Source: Theocolax elegans
Taxonomy: Eukaryota > Arthropoda > Insecta > Hymenoptera > Cerocephalidae
Assembly: GCA_026168455.1 (NCBI GenBank)
Contig: CM047425.1
Location: 2,578,001-2,642,000, forward strand
DNA length: 64,000 nt
Reading direction: 5' to 3'
Shown here: positions 10,640-22,934 of the stretch, piece after piece
Position numbering within the stretch: position 1 is the first letter of the stretch
Layout of the letters: every line of letters starts with the position of its first letter
The notes under the pieces: model-generated
Databases searched by the model: none
The model's input: only the letters and a program-made list of their open reading frames with translations
What the model was told of the DNA's origin: nothing
Translations under genes and position numbers: made by a program

Positions 10640-11560
10640 GATATTCGAGGTGTTGAAAAAAAATCATTAATTAATTAATGAATAATTAGTAATTACATTT
10701 TTCTTTTATTTATAAATTGTACGAAGACCTGATTGGTAATTAAATTTTACTTATTAATTACTGGAAGAAAATGATTCAATTAATTATTACCTTTCGATTA
10801 CTAATTATTCGGAAATTCAATTAATAATTAACTTTTCAATTATTACATGTTTAAGAATTTAATTAGTGATTACATTTTTACTTACTACGTTTATTAATTT
10901 AATTTAATAATTGTATCGATTAAATTTGAATATTAATACGTTAAAAATAATTATGTATTTTGTTTTATTATTTTATTTTAAACTGTAATACCAAAGTCCG
11001 TCGTAAATCAAATCCTGTATACGATCATACAGCAAAAGGAGAATATCTTAAAATGCTAAGTAATTAAAAGTTAAGTGTTAATCGAATAAAGTAAATTTTC
11101 ACTAAAAATTCCAAATATTGAAAATGATGCACATTAATTTAGATTCAACATAATTAATAATTAAAAGTTAATATTTACCAAAAATTGTGACTAATTAGCT
11201 ATTAAAAACGACGTATCAATTTAATTTTCAAGTAATTAGTAAATGAAGTAAATTATTAATTAAATTAATGAATATTTAGCAATTGACAATGAAGTACGAA
11301 TATAATTTCCAAATAATTGCCAATTAAAAATCAATTATTAACAAAATTTCTGAGTAATTAGCAACTAAAAATGAAGTACCAATTTATTTTCCAAATAATT
11401 GAAAGACAATCATCTATAAATAATATAAATAATTAGTAATTCAAAGTCTCCGATATATCTATAAATTTCCGAACACTTTAAGTTAATTCGTTTTTAATTA
11501 AATTAATAAAATAATCGTAAGTGAATTACCAATTACCCCTTCGTCTAAATTAATAAATAA
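10640..11560. repeat. AT-rich region of degenerate TAATTA-type repeats
   Basis: Short blocks such as AATTAGTAATTAAAA and TACCAATTTATTTTCCAAATAAT recur with loose spacing. It looks like a decayed low-complexity array. I see no gene in it. Confidence 0.55.
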
Positions 11561-12214
11561 AAAAAAATTCGTTTTAAAATTAATTTTCTTTTCACCTCTT
11601 CACGTTATATACGAATATGTACAAGGAATTGATTGGACAACACCTTATATTTTATCCTCTTATATATAAATCGAATGTATACGCGCGCGTTCGTACGCCC
11701 AATTTTATGACGGGTCTGTGATGATACACAAACATGTAATATCGTGATAATTGTGTGTACGATTGTATGTGTGACACGTTTATTCTTTTTTAATTCCGCG
11801 CACCGCGAAAAAGAAAAACAAAAAATTTCGCGAGATCGCAACTTTGACAGCCCGGATCTCGCGAATGATTTCTCGCGCACATATATAGTTATCAATGAAA
11901 AAAACACACACACTCGCGCGTTCGTAATTATCACGCAGATGTTAATAACAAAATCGATATATTATCAATTCTCATTATATTTTTGTACATATATATAGAT
12001 TTAAAAAAAATAAATTCGAATGGAATATATATATATATACACTTGTCGCGTATGAGAAAAAGTTTGCGAAATAAATAAATAAACAAATATCTAAACGTGT
12101 CGAATCTTCCGTTGCTTTGATAGTGATTGTGCGCAAATGTTTTTATAAAAAAAATGAAGAAAGAAATTTGTAATATCTCGAGCGATTTTTTAAATGTCTC
12201 TCTCCTTTTTTTAA

Positions 12215-12455
12215 ACACTGAGAAAAAAGTGCAGTAAAAATTACAATAGTTAAATGTAAAATTACAGACTGTCAAAAATTAAAAAATTACTATACTGCAT
12301 AGTAAAATTTACGAAACTTAAATGGTAAATATTACAAAAATTGTAGTAAAAATTAAGACTTTAGTCAATTTTACTATGCGGTATAGTAATTTTTTGAATC
12401 TTGACAGTCTGTTATTTCATTACTGTAAACGACGGATTGTCATTTTTACTACATT
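12215..12455. mobile_element. TA-type hairpin MITE, copy 1
   Basis: The left end is ACACTGAGAAAAAAGTG. The two halves are inverted copies (ACAGACTGTCAAAAATT against AATCTTGACAGTCTGT). The inner TTACTATACTGCATAGTAA palindrome is shared with the copy at 60515. The right end is decayed. Confidence 0.72.
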
Positions 12456-12999
12456 CATATATATATATGCATTTAGAAAATAAATCGAATCAATAAAATA
12501 TTTAATTGGATATACGGACATTAAAATATTTGTTTGGAACTGATGACTATAGTCAAAAAATAAAAAATAAATATATTTCGCTCGTCTTATTTACATTTAA
12601 AATGTGTTTTATTTGTCTCAACACGTCTGTGTTTTTATTTCAATAAAAATGTATCTATTCTGCCTAACTTCGACAAAATATTTAACAGTCCGCGTGTATT
12701 CAATAAAATATTTTATTGATTCAAAGAAATTTTTTTCTCACTGTATATATACATAAAATCACTGCGAACGAGAGTAAGTGTGAGAGAAATGAAATGTTTA
12801 AACTTTTAAGGTTACCTTATGTTCGAAAGGTATAAAGAAAAATTTTTTATCATAAAACTCGCATTTCTCTATATACACACATATATAAACAAAATTTTTT
12901 TTTTTCATTTCCTTTTTTTGTTTTTCAAACTCATGGAAAAATCAAAGACTTTCTCGATATATATATCGAGTCTTTTGTATATATACACAGAAGAAAATT

Positions 13000-14830
13000 C
13001 GAAAGGGTCATCGCTTTCGTGAGGTGGACAATTTTATACGAGATGTTGGTTCGTTATATGTTTTTAATATAAATATAAGAGAAAGAAGAGGATAATAAAA
13101 AGTTAATACAATTAATAATAAACGCTTATTGGTTCACAAAATTGATACGACTATTAATTTTTATAAAAATTTTTTTATGTGTGTATACGTAATATATTAA
13201 TAAGAATTTTCCTTGTTTTCAATTACGAATATTTAAATATCAACATTGCATTTGTGCAATACCTGTGTTCGCTTTGAACGTTCTTAAATAATGAATTTTA
13301 TTGTAGATAAGGTTTTTACTCGCGCGTCATCGGTTAGTCACGAGGAGGCGCAACGTTTTGATTTTAATTATATAAATTTATTGTGTGATTCACATATTTG
13401 TAGCTGGGAATTTTAAAACTCTATATCAATATCAGGATGATCATTAAATTACTTTTACGTTGTAATGTTTTGGAAATTTCAATTATTATTATAGCGAATT
13501 TATTTATTTATTAATTTTTATGATTATTAATAATTATTATTATTAATTATTGAAATTAGTCAATTAGTTAAATGGAATATAATAAACAATACGTGTTTAT
13601 TTATCGAAATTGTTCTATAAAAAATTACACTTGGACATTTTTTATTTTTGTCGTAATTATTGAATATTCAATTACATTTCGAAATAAAAAAACATTATAT
13701 TAATTAAGTGTTTTACTCTTTAGTATTAAAATTTTCGAGTTCAAATTAAACATATAGATCGCAATTATACATTTCGATCGTAATAATTGCAAATTTTCAT
13801 TTTTAAACGATAATAATTTGCTGCTTCTTGTTTACAAGTCACTTTATATTTTAAGTGTCGTTTTTAAATTAATGAATAAAAAAAATCTTAAGCTATTTGT
13901 ATACAAGAAAAACAGAGCTTTAAAGTAAGATGTGAAACGTCTTAACAGTTTCATCTCTTATATAGTATAGCAATACAATAATATTTTATAATCGTTATAT
14001 ACCCGCTTTTATTCTATTTAAAATATAAATTGGTAAAAATAATAATTATTTCAAAATTTTGATAGAATATGACCTAAAAAAGAAAATTATATCATCAACT
14101 TTTCACTGATTAACTATTAATTTAAAAATATTATATAAGGTATATATTATTTATATTATACCAAAAAGTAGTGTTAAATAAAGTACATTTTTATTACTAT
14201 ATTTTGAAATTTAGATATACATAAAATCCATTAAAAAGTTATTTTTCTTATATAAAATAGATATTTAATCGATAATTAAAATATATATATATGTATATTG
14301 AATTCCTATTTTTTTTCTGTTTATCTAAACGAATTTTCATATTTCCACCAGCGGTGTGATAAAATTAATATATCTACTGTTACGATGAAAGAAAAAGAAA
14401 GAAGATTGAATAATTTCAATGGTATTATCAGTCGGGCGAGACTATTCAATTTGCCATTATATCCGATAAGTCATTATCGCATGTTGGATGACTTCATTAC
14501 AAGCGAATGAAAGCATCTTTTTTTTTTCCTTTGCCGGAACGGAGTTCTAATTAATTTGTATATAAATATTTATGCGATAAGAGAACACTTTGTTACGACG
14601 ATGTAATCGATCGTATTAATACACTTTCGCATGATATAATTTACAAATATGACAAATTTATGCGTGGTAATGATATCTAAAGAATTTTTATATCTTAAAA
14701 AATGTAAAAATATGTGTTTAAATCGGTAAGTATACGTATAATACTCTTAATCGGAAAGTGTAAAAACGGTCGCGACTAGAATGTGTAAATCGACAATGTT
14801 ACACTTTGTAAAATGCGAGGATTACAATTT
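13000..14830. other. Gene-free AT-rich stretch
   Basis: Very AT-rich sequence with no coding frame I can support, no clear inverted repeat and no splice-site pair. A short open frame near 14298-14510 has no recognisable domain. Confidence 0.6.
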
Positions 14831-14831
14831 C

Positions 14832-15025
14832 GATAAGTGCAATTCTCAAATTGTATATATTTGATAAGTGCAATTCTCTGATTTTATAATTTTGAAAAGT
14901 GCAATTCTCTGATTTTATAATTTTGAAAAGTGCAATTCTCTGATTTTATGATTTTGAAAAGTGCAATTATCTGATTTTATAATTTTGTAAAGTGCAAATC
15001 TCAGATTTTATAAGTTTGAAAAGTG
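14832..15025 (+). repeat. 31-bp minisatellite, about 6 units
   Basis: A unit near GAAAAGTGCAATTCTCTG plus ATTTTATAATTTT is repeated head to tail with a 31-bp period. The first units read GATAAGTGC instead of GAAAAGTGC. The central three units are almost identical, and the outer ones are diverged. Confidence 0.9.
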
Positions 15026-15839
15026 TTACACATATTAACCTGTAGGCGGCCGGCATTGGTCATACTATGCAAACTGTAATTTCCATAGAAAAAGTTCCCA
15101 ATGTACCTAATATAAAGGCATGTCCTTGGAGTGATACTGATCGGCAATAAAAAAATTCAAACATTCTACCGTCAATTTTACACATTAGGGTTTTGATTAG
15201 GGTATACACTTTAGAATAGTGTGAAATGTAAGAATTATAGGTCTATTTAAAAGGTATACGGGGTTTTAACAAAAAATAGAACAATGGTAGAATGACATAA
15301 AAATTTGTAATAGTTATATAAATTTTTATACATTTCAATTCATTTTTTATAAACATGTTTTTAAATGTACGTTCGGTTTTTGAGGTTAAAAATATTGAAC
15401 AATCCAATGCTATGTGACGGTCTTGAGAACGTCCAGTGACCAGAGCATTTTATAACCATAACCTATTGGTCACATTTCACTCCTGATTTGATCGATGACG
15501 GTATAATCATATTTTTTCAATAATTTAAACATATATGCCAGTATGCTTAATAAAATAAATCAGAAGAATACTTATAAATATACAAATAAGTACAATGCGA
15601 AAATCTTGTCTTATCCTGTCTTAAATGTTAAAAGGATATGTAGAGATAGAAGGGAAAAACACATCATGTAACCATCAAAGTTTCATTTTTAATATTGAGA
15701 ATGTTTCCTTCATATGTATATATAGATACATGTTCCAATCAATAACAATATTTGTAAATATGATCTAAAAAACCTCAAAAATTTTAGTTTTTATTTAAAT
15801 TCAAAGATTTAAATAAAAACTAACTAATATATCGGTAAT

Positions 15840-16060
15840 TAATTGCCAAAAAAATACAGGTTATTCACCAACAAGGGGATATCGGAGCTATAGTCTCCGT
15901 CGATAGACGCTCGATTACGAGCCTTCGGATGGCGCTGCGGTCAGGTGGCGATTTCCACGATAATCGTACTTCAAACATAAATTCTAAATTTTACTGCTAC
16001 TTACAAGGAGAGGCCACGGCCTTCAGATCACAATCTTAACCAAACTCTAGAATATGTTTT
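15840..16060. other. GC-richer island of unknown nature
   Basis: A block with CGTCGATAGACGCTCG, GGATGGCGCTGCGGTC and GGCCACGGCCTT stands out from its AT-rich flanks. It ends in ACCAAACTCTAGAATATG, which resembles the end of the foldback element at 18.64 kb (ACCAAACTCTAGGATATG). It may be a decayed copy of the same repeat. Confidence 0.4.
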
Positions 16061-16258
16061 TTAATATAAAAAAATGAGGAAACCTTTTCACACTAACCTT
16101 TATATTTAGACCATAACTCATTAATTTACCCAAGTTATGGTTGGCTAAAGCCAATTTTGTAAATAAATTACTGCAGCTTTGATTGCTTATAACTCGGAAA
16201 CAAATATACTTTGACTCCTCTATGATACGGAGTAGAAATTGTAGCTTAGTAAAGAACC

Positions 16259-16297
16259 CTGAAGACGACCGTAATAAGGAGTTAATCGGTCGAAACG
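16259..16297 (+). other. Hammerhead-like motif (CTGAAGA - stem - GAAAC)
   Basis: CTGAAGA at 16259-16265 is followed by CGACCG (16266-16271), a 15-nt loop, CGGTCG (16287-16292) and AAACGTT. The order matches the hammerhead core CUGANGA, stem II, GAAA. However, the register leaves one extra base before stem II, and I cannot find a convincing cleavage triplet with stems I and III. Similar motifs occur near the ends of some retroelements, including Penelope-like ones (general knowledge). It is most likely a decayed retroelement end. Confidence 0.3.
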
Positions 16298-17039
16298 TTG
16301 GCAATAAAATAAAATTAGCTCGAAGAGATCATTTCTTTGTATTTATTCACCATACTAAACACGAGCATAAATCATTTATATCCCTTTTATTTTTATTATT
16401 TTTATTATTAACTATTTATTTTTGTTTAATATAATTATTTTACAATAAACACGGAATAATCAATAAAATTTTTGGCGCGAAATTTAAATCTCTAAAGATG
16501 TTTTTTGGCGTTACCTCGTAATCGTCAATGTAGTAATAATGAAATTAAAATATTCTTAAGTTGTTTAGTATATTAAGATAAATCCATAAATCTATTTTTA
16601 TTTATTTAAATAATATTTAAAACAATAGACTTATTTGACCAATCTTTATCCGCATGCGACACTGCGACAATTTTAACCCGTCCGGTGAAAGGTCGTAATA
16701 ATAAATACCTTTTTAAAAAAAACCGACTTAATATATTTTTTATTTTGAAAAAATAGAATTTTATCACATTTAATACGATTAAAAAATCACAATCTGTCGA
16801 TTTAAAAAATCATCACTTCTTTTCTCTCACAATACTTCGGCAAACCTATGTATACAAGAATATAAAAAAATACTTCTTAAAAAATATCATAAAATTTTTT
16901 CACGCTTCTCTCTCGCTATTACGAATTATTAACAAAACTACCATATAAACATAAAATTTAACCATTTAAATTAAAACACATATTTTTAAGTATATACTTC
17001 GATAATTTTAATTACAAACGATGATAATATGAGCCAGTC

Positions 17040-17300
17040 AGTCATCGAACTGTAAGAGTAAACCACTTTAAAGAGCGACATATAAGTGTGTATAACTATA
17101 CATATAAATTAGAAGCTGAGTGGATGTTTCAGTTCGAAATGAAAACGTGTCACCCTCGGAAGTAAGTCGCGTGCGGATGTATATTGCAATAATAAACGCG
17201 CGATCACTGGCTCGTGCCGTTGTCAGAAACGTCACGCGATACCATGACGTCATATTTACGTCTCTCGAGACTCGTCGTTATACTTTATATATAGAAACCG
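17040..17300 (+). promoter_or_regulatory. CpG-richer island with CRE palindrome
   Basis: The palindrome TGACGTCA lies at 17245-17252, with GAAACGTCACGCG just upstream. The block is rich in CG compared with its flanks and holds a GTAAGT at about 17161. This is consistent with a promoter or enhancer. No coding exon is attached to it. Confidence 0.35.
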
Positions 17301-18696
17301 AATCTTTTCTATTTTTTTTTTGGGAAAAAAAATTCTAATTTTTTCTTTTTTGACTCTATTCTATTATTATACTTGCGGGTTAATGATGTAAGTGAAGTTT
17401 CACCTAAATTTCGATGGGATAATTATAGCGAGGAATATATCGTGTATATGTATCGTATTCTAATTACAATACGGTAAGTAAAAAAATATATGTAATAAAT
17501 ATAATAAATATATAAATATATATACATATATATAAAGGAAAAAATTACCTAAAAGAAATGGATCAGAAATGATAATTTTTTATAAGAAAATATTTTATTA
17601 ATTCTTAAATAATTAATTTTATGAATGATATTTCAGTATCAATCAGAATTTTGTTTAAAGAGAGACAACATTAATTATTCTACGATGTATTAATGAATTG
17701 TGTTGAAAACAAATTACAACAATTTTATTATATATAGATATCGTTTTTATTTAAAATTTACACTAATTAAATAATATTTTCAACACTCATTTTTTAAAAT
17801 TGAATTTTAACTATTCAAATCAATCAGATTTTTATTAAACAAATCGCATATTATATAATTTATTTTAACCTTAGAAAAAAAATACAAAATACATTCGTAT
17901 CGCAGATATTTTTACAAGTATACATTTTTCTTTATAATTATGTAAATTAAAATTCACTGTCAATTCCATAACGTTCGGTATATTCGACTATATAATAGAA
18001 TATAAACGAATGTACGAAATATTATTGTACCATCAACGAGTAAGTATATTATTAAAATTTCCAACTGCTATATATACACCAATCGCCTGATGTTTGTTTT
18101 GATAATACATTTCAAAGCTCGCCTATATCACACACACACACGCTCAAATCGTTCAATATGTAGGTGTAATTCCGTGCAATAATGAAGAGCAACGTTTTTT
18201 CATTGTTTTGAATCGGATCCGTTAAGGAAAAAATTGTTGTTATTAATTTATTCAAATTATTGTTTACCAACTTGTTATTGGCTCGTTTGATCGATTCCGC
18301 AAATCTATAAGAATTAATTACCCTTTTTTTGCAGGAAATCTTTGAGTTTGCATATTTTATTTTATTGATTGTTTTATCGTTCTTCGAAATGAACAAGCAA
18401 TATGAAGCGTGAATTTTTTTTTATTTAGAAGTTGTTTTATATATTTAATATTATATGCCTTTATTTATTATTTTTTTATAAGCGTATATTCAAGACCCGC
18501 GATGGAAATCTTTATTATATCACTTAAAAAAGAGATCTAATCGATTCAATATAATTTATTATTATATTTTTTATTTATATTTTATTTAATACGTTCTAGA
18601 AAAAGTATTAATTAAAACGAAGAAATATTTACTAACAAAAAGAGTGTCACATCTCCGGGATACGGATCTTTACCAAACTCTAGGATATGTTTACTA

Positions 18697-18936
18697 TATG
18701 GAGAAAAATATCTACTAAATATTATGTTGTAATGTTGTTCAATAAAAGAGAGACAGACTTGACAAATGACAAAAATTACTATTTTTTAAAAGCAAAATTT
18801 ACGAGACTCATAGTAAATATTAATAGATGTGTAGTAAATTTTCCTATAATAGAATCGTAATTTTTATCATTTGTCAAGTCTGTCTCTCCATTACTGAACA
18901 ACATTGTTATTTTTACTAGAAATTGTTTCTCTATAT
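18697..18936. mobile_element. TA-type hairpin MITE inserted in a foldback arm
   Basis: The ends are ATGGAGAAAAATAT and TTTCTCTATAT. The halves are inverted (AGAGACAGACTTGACAAATG against CATTTGTCAAGTCTGTCTCT). Removing it restores continuity of the surrounding foldback arm, which gives the boundaries independent support. Confidence 0.82.
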
Positions 18937-18990
18937 AAAAACATGTAAAGAAAGCCAGAGTTAGACTCTAACGCTCTTTTTTACGATAGA

Positions 18991-19420
18991 TATAAACAAA
19001 TAACGAAAAATTTCGCCAAAGAAGCCCTTGACTTTGATCACTTATAACTAAAAAAAAGATAGAGATAGATACTCAAACCTAAGTTTAGAAGAAAACTGAA
19101 ATCAAGTAGATTGGATTTAAAAAAAAGAAGCTACAATATCTTGATTTGGACATAAGATATTGATAAAATTTAAAAAAAAAGACTATTTGGCATGAAATAT
19201 TAGTAAATTTTTTTATTCAGTCATTAAAATATCGTTAATGATGCTCTTTCATAACTTTCGACCATATCAAGATATTTAAACTACTTTATTTTAAATCTAA
19301 TTTACTTGATCTCAGTTTTCTTTTGAACTTAGGTTGGAGTATCTATCTCTATTTGTTTTTGAGTTATACGTGACCAAATTCATGGGTTCCTTTGGCGAAA
19401 TTTTTCTTTATTTGCTTATA
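18991..19420. repeat. Inverted repeat with ~160-190-bp arms
   Basis: TATAAACAAATAACGAAAAA on the left is inverted as TTTTTCTTTATTTGCTTATA on the right. The complementarity continues through TTTCGCCAAAG / CTTTGGCGAAA and GATAGAGATAGATACTC / GAGTATCTATCTCTAT. It lies inside the outer foldback. Confidence 0.82.
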
Positions 19421-19427
19421 TATATAT

Positions 19428-20375
19428 GGGCTATTTCACGTCAAGTGGTACGATGAAAATTTTAAATCACTCCAACTTTTGTGAAAAGACTGGAAATATC
19501 TTCCAGAAGATAGAAAAATAATTTGAGGCGTTAAAAATAATTTGCCTAAGAGTTATTCCACCATGAAAAATGGAAATTTTTCACTTTTTTAGAGAAATTA
19601 TTATTTTCAAAGCCATTTGTCTCAAAATCTATTGATTTTTTTGAAAATACATTAGAAACAACTTTTGTTCAGAATAATCGTTAGAACTTATCTACTTGGG
19701 TTACAATTCTTAATTTTAAAATGTCGAAGAGATAGAACGCCCGGAAATATTGAATATCAAAAAAAGGCGACCACGCCACAATCGATTTTGATCTAACACC
19801 GCTCAAAAGATCACATTTTTTGAGAGCTTTCGAATGGCGGTGGTTAGATTATTGGCCAAGACCGCTGGTGCAAGTTATGCCCTAAAATACATGAAAATTA
19901 GTGATTTTATGAGGTTTATGGCGTATAACTTACACCAGCAGTCTTGGCCAATAATCTAACCACAGCCATTCGAAAGCTCTCCAAAAATGTGATCTTTTGA
20001 CCGGTGTTAGATCAAAATCGATCGTGGCGTGGTCGCCTTTTTTTGATATTCAATATTTTCGAGTGCTCTATCTCTTCGAGCATTTAAAATTGAGAATTGT
20101 AACCCAGGTAGATAAGTTCTAAAGATTATTTTGAACAAAAGTTGTTTCTAATGTTTTTTCAAAAAAATTAATAGATTTTGAGATAAATGGCTTTGAAAAT
20201 AGTAATTTCTCTAAAAAATTGAAAAATTTCCATTTTTCATGGTGGAATAACTCTTAGGCAAATTATTTTTAACACCTAAAATTTTTTTTCTATCTTCTGG
20301 AAGATATTTCCAGTCTGTTCACAAAATTTGGAGTGATTTAAAATTTTCATCGTACCACTTGACGTGAAATAGCCC
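19428..20375. mobile_element. Foldback element with ~455-bp near-perfect arms
   Basis: GGGCTATTTCACGTCAAGTG at 19428 is inverted as CACTTGACGTGAAATAGCCC ending at 20375. The arms stay highly complementary almost to the centre. The loop is only about 40 nt (around 19884-19920). The flanks on both sides are TATATATAT, so the exact target duplication cannot be read. There is no coding sequence. A transcript through it would form a very long dsRNA hairpin. Confidence 0.93.
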
Positions 20376-20919
20376 ATATATATATCGTAAAAAAGTATAA
20401 TACTAATCTGAAGGATTCTATAATATATAAACATCATTATTCAATAACTGAATATACGTATTTAATACAAAAGATATATAATAAATCGGATATATAATTA
20501 TAATGAATATATGATAACGTGACAGTGACAAGTTTGTGAAATCTAAACAATGTATTGACTGAATAATAATAATAATAATGTTGATACTTTTATAGTAATC
20601 CTTCAGATAGTATTATAATTCTTGTAGGGAGGTATAAAACTAAAAATCCAGCATTTATAAATGTTTAAAAAATAATTTTTTATAATTTTATAATAATATT
20701 TGTATTTTTAGCAGCTTACAGGGGATTAGATGGATACTGAAACAAGTGGAGATACTTTTCTACCATCCCAAGGTAAGTGCATAATTTTTTTGCAATGATC
20801 ATGCTACTAGATTCATCGTATAAGGCAACAATATACATTTCTATTAATATTTCGGGCACTTTTCCGGATATTTGACCAATAAGTGATCTTAATGACCATA
20901 TATATATCGTAAAAAAGAG
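20374..20919. mobile_element. Insert flanked by 22-bp direct repeats
   Basis: CCATATATATATCGTAAAAA plus AG occurs at 20374-20395 and again at 20897-20918. Between them lies a smaller inverted repeat (AGTATAATACTAATCTGAAG near 20394 against CTTCAGATAGTATTAT near 20603) and the possible micro-exon at 20712-20772. Confidence 0.6.
20712..20772 (+). CDS. Possible first coding micro-exon (14 codons)
   Basis: An acceptor-like TTGTATTTTTAG ends at 20711, with a second AG at 20720-20721. An ATG at 20730 opens MDTETSGDTFLPSQ, and the frame runs into AAG|GTAAGTGC, a strong donor at 20773. The exon would leave phase 1. I do not recognise the peptide and cannot find the next exon. The surroundings are repeat DNA, so chance is possible. 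It could belong to a transposon-borne gene or be the start of a gene whose remaining exons lie far away. Confidence 0.3.
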
Positions 20920-21167
20920 CGTTAGAGTCTGTAGCTCCGGATTTCTTCATATTTTTATAGCAGTAAACATATCTTAGAGTTTGGTAAAGATCTGTTTCCC
21001 GGAGTTGACACTCACCTGGTAAGTTCAATTTTAATGTAATAAATTAATTTTAATAAAAAAATTTTTATTAAAAGAAAGACATACCGTATATTTGTATAAG
21101 CAATAGTAATTTTCGATACTATTCTTAGCGAAAAGTATAAAAAGTAAGAATTAGAAATAAATGTCTA

Positions 21168-22934
21168 GAAATTGTAAGATTTCATTCGTTTTTGGACAAT
21201 TTTTATGTTTTCTTACCTTTTTTAACGATTTATGACATTTATTTACATTTTATTACCTCTTCTTACTTTTTTCACAACATTCTGCCTTATTAAAAAAACA
21301 TATATTTAAAAACAATATTATAAGAAAATGTATCAAAAAACATACGAAAAATACTAAAATATTTGCAAAATACCAGATTTTATTAAACTAATGTAATGAT
21401 TAATATTTTTGCTTGTTATCATTCCTACCTTACCGACGTAAAAATAATATAAAATTGGACATACTTAAAAGATGTTTTTAATTTATATACATCTAAGTGT
21501 TTAATAACCTTCCTTTATTAACAATCTATCTGATTAGAAATGTTGAGCAGTTTTTGGCTAGTCCATAGCGAGTGAAAGACAAACTGGGCAGTGAGTTGAG
21601 CAGTGACTGGCTAGTCGACGTGTTATTTTCGTCAGATTTTTTAGCATTCACTAGCTAAGGACTAACCATCAACTTATAATTGGAAAAAATAATATAATTA
21701 CAGCTTTATAGTTTAAAATTATAGTTTAAAATAATAAAAGTAAATAAAAAAAGTTTAGATGGATGATTACATGTAAGTTCCTATCAATACGTTAACATAA
21801 ACTTCCAGAACAGAAAAACGATTTCGTGGGAATTTTTGTAGGTTATGTTTACGAATCATATGTTGGTTTCGATTCATATCAATTCATAAGCAGTGCTTCT
21901 CCAGTGCCTAACCAGCGACACTGCCCAGTTAATCGTAGCTAGTGACTAGTCTGCTCACCAGTTTCACTGCTATATTTTCTACCAGGGGAAAATGATAAAT
22001 TTTAGAATTAAAATTAGAATGTTCTTTAAAAATGCTTCTATTTTACTCAAGCATAGATAATTTATTTGCTTATGGCCTATTTCAAATTATAATCGTTGTC
22101 AAGAAAAGTGTTCGAAGAAAAAGGGGTCGAATACTTTCTAATCTCAGAAATAAGCGAGTACGACTACTGATTTTCACACCCCTGCACATATTCTTTTACA
22201 TATTTACAGATTCTGTAATCGATAGAAAATAAAATGAATAAATAAAATAAAATACATTAATTATTTTACAAATCACAAATACCTTAATGCGTGATCATGT
22301 GATCACGGCAGTTAACCGTGCGATGGAATTTTAAGGTGGTAGGCCTGAGTTAAAACGAAACAAATTAGCAAATTTTTGTTACGCTGTCAAAATTTTATTT
22401 CTGTAACTATATAAACATAAGGACACTTGAGGATTAGAAATTCCTTAAATCAACGAGCGGATAGAGGACTTTTAAATACGCTACCGCGAAGTTTAAGTGG
22501 AAGTTTATACGAGGGAACTGATAGATGTAACGTAGGGTTTCAGTTCCTTTTCGATAAGATATACAGAGTCAGCTCCTTACCAAAGAAGATTAGAGGGAAG
22601 GACGAGTCAGGATACTGGAGGGCAAGAACTCTGGTACACTGATGGATCAAGAACCTCCAGGGGTTGGGGACAGGAGTCTATCGTAGAACCAATGGGAAAG
22701 GTAGGATATATTTCTTAAAAGAATACATAACCACTTCCCAAGCGGAAACATTTGCATTTCTGCAATGCGCAAAAGCGGTACAGGAGAATTGTAGAGACGA
22801 TGAGATAATATTTTCTCGGACAGCAGAACAGTGCTATAGATCCTGAACGGATATATACCAAGTCCAGTCAAATCTGGGAGTGTCATAGGTCATTAATAGA
22901 CTGACAGAGGGAACAAGCGGCTAACTCTAAAATG
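21168..22934 (+). repeat. Tandem duplication A, copy 1 (1.77 kb)
   Basis: The unit is directly repeated at 22935-24707. Each junction carries GAAAT (21168, 22935, 24708), a 5-bp microhomology. Copy 1 ends with a broken non-LTR RNase H segment. The two copies differ almost only by single-base indels in homopolymers. Confidence 0.95.
22588..22934 (+). pseudogene. Non-LTR retrotransposon RNase H fragment (duplicate, frameshifted)
   Basis: This is the duplicate of the RNase H region at 24361. GTGVYRRTNGKGRIYFLKEY and SQAETFAFLQCAKAVQENCR are readable. One-base losses in homopolymers upstream of GTGVY break the frame that reads WYTDGS in copy 2, and AEQCYRS replaces the second catalytic segment. 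The fragment is cut at 22934 by the duplication junction. Confidence 0.75.

Larger units (their letters stand above)
18643..21013. mobile_element. Composite foldback cluster, outer element
   Basis: The outer ends are inverted: GAGTGTCACATCTCCGGGAT at 18643 matches the reverse complement of the block ending at 21013, and the arms continue through ACCAAACTCTAGGATATGT. The left arm is split by a hairpin MITE (18697-18936) and resumes at about 18937. Its continuation GACTCTAACGCTC pairs with GAGCGTTAGAGTC on the right (20917-20929). Two further inverted-repeat elements and a 0.5-kb insert lie inside. Confidence 0.8.

Noticed and set aside
15045..15500. TTAACCTGTAGGCGGCCGGC as a piggyBac-like end
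   Set aside because: The left end looks plausible, but I could not find a matching inverted end nearby.
22032..22232. 66-codon frame identical in both copies of duplication A (22032 and 23797)
   Set aside because: Its identity only reflects the duplication. Composition is like non-coding flank and no motif is recognised.
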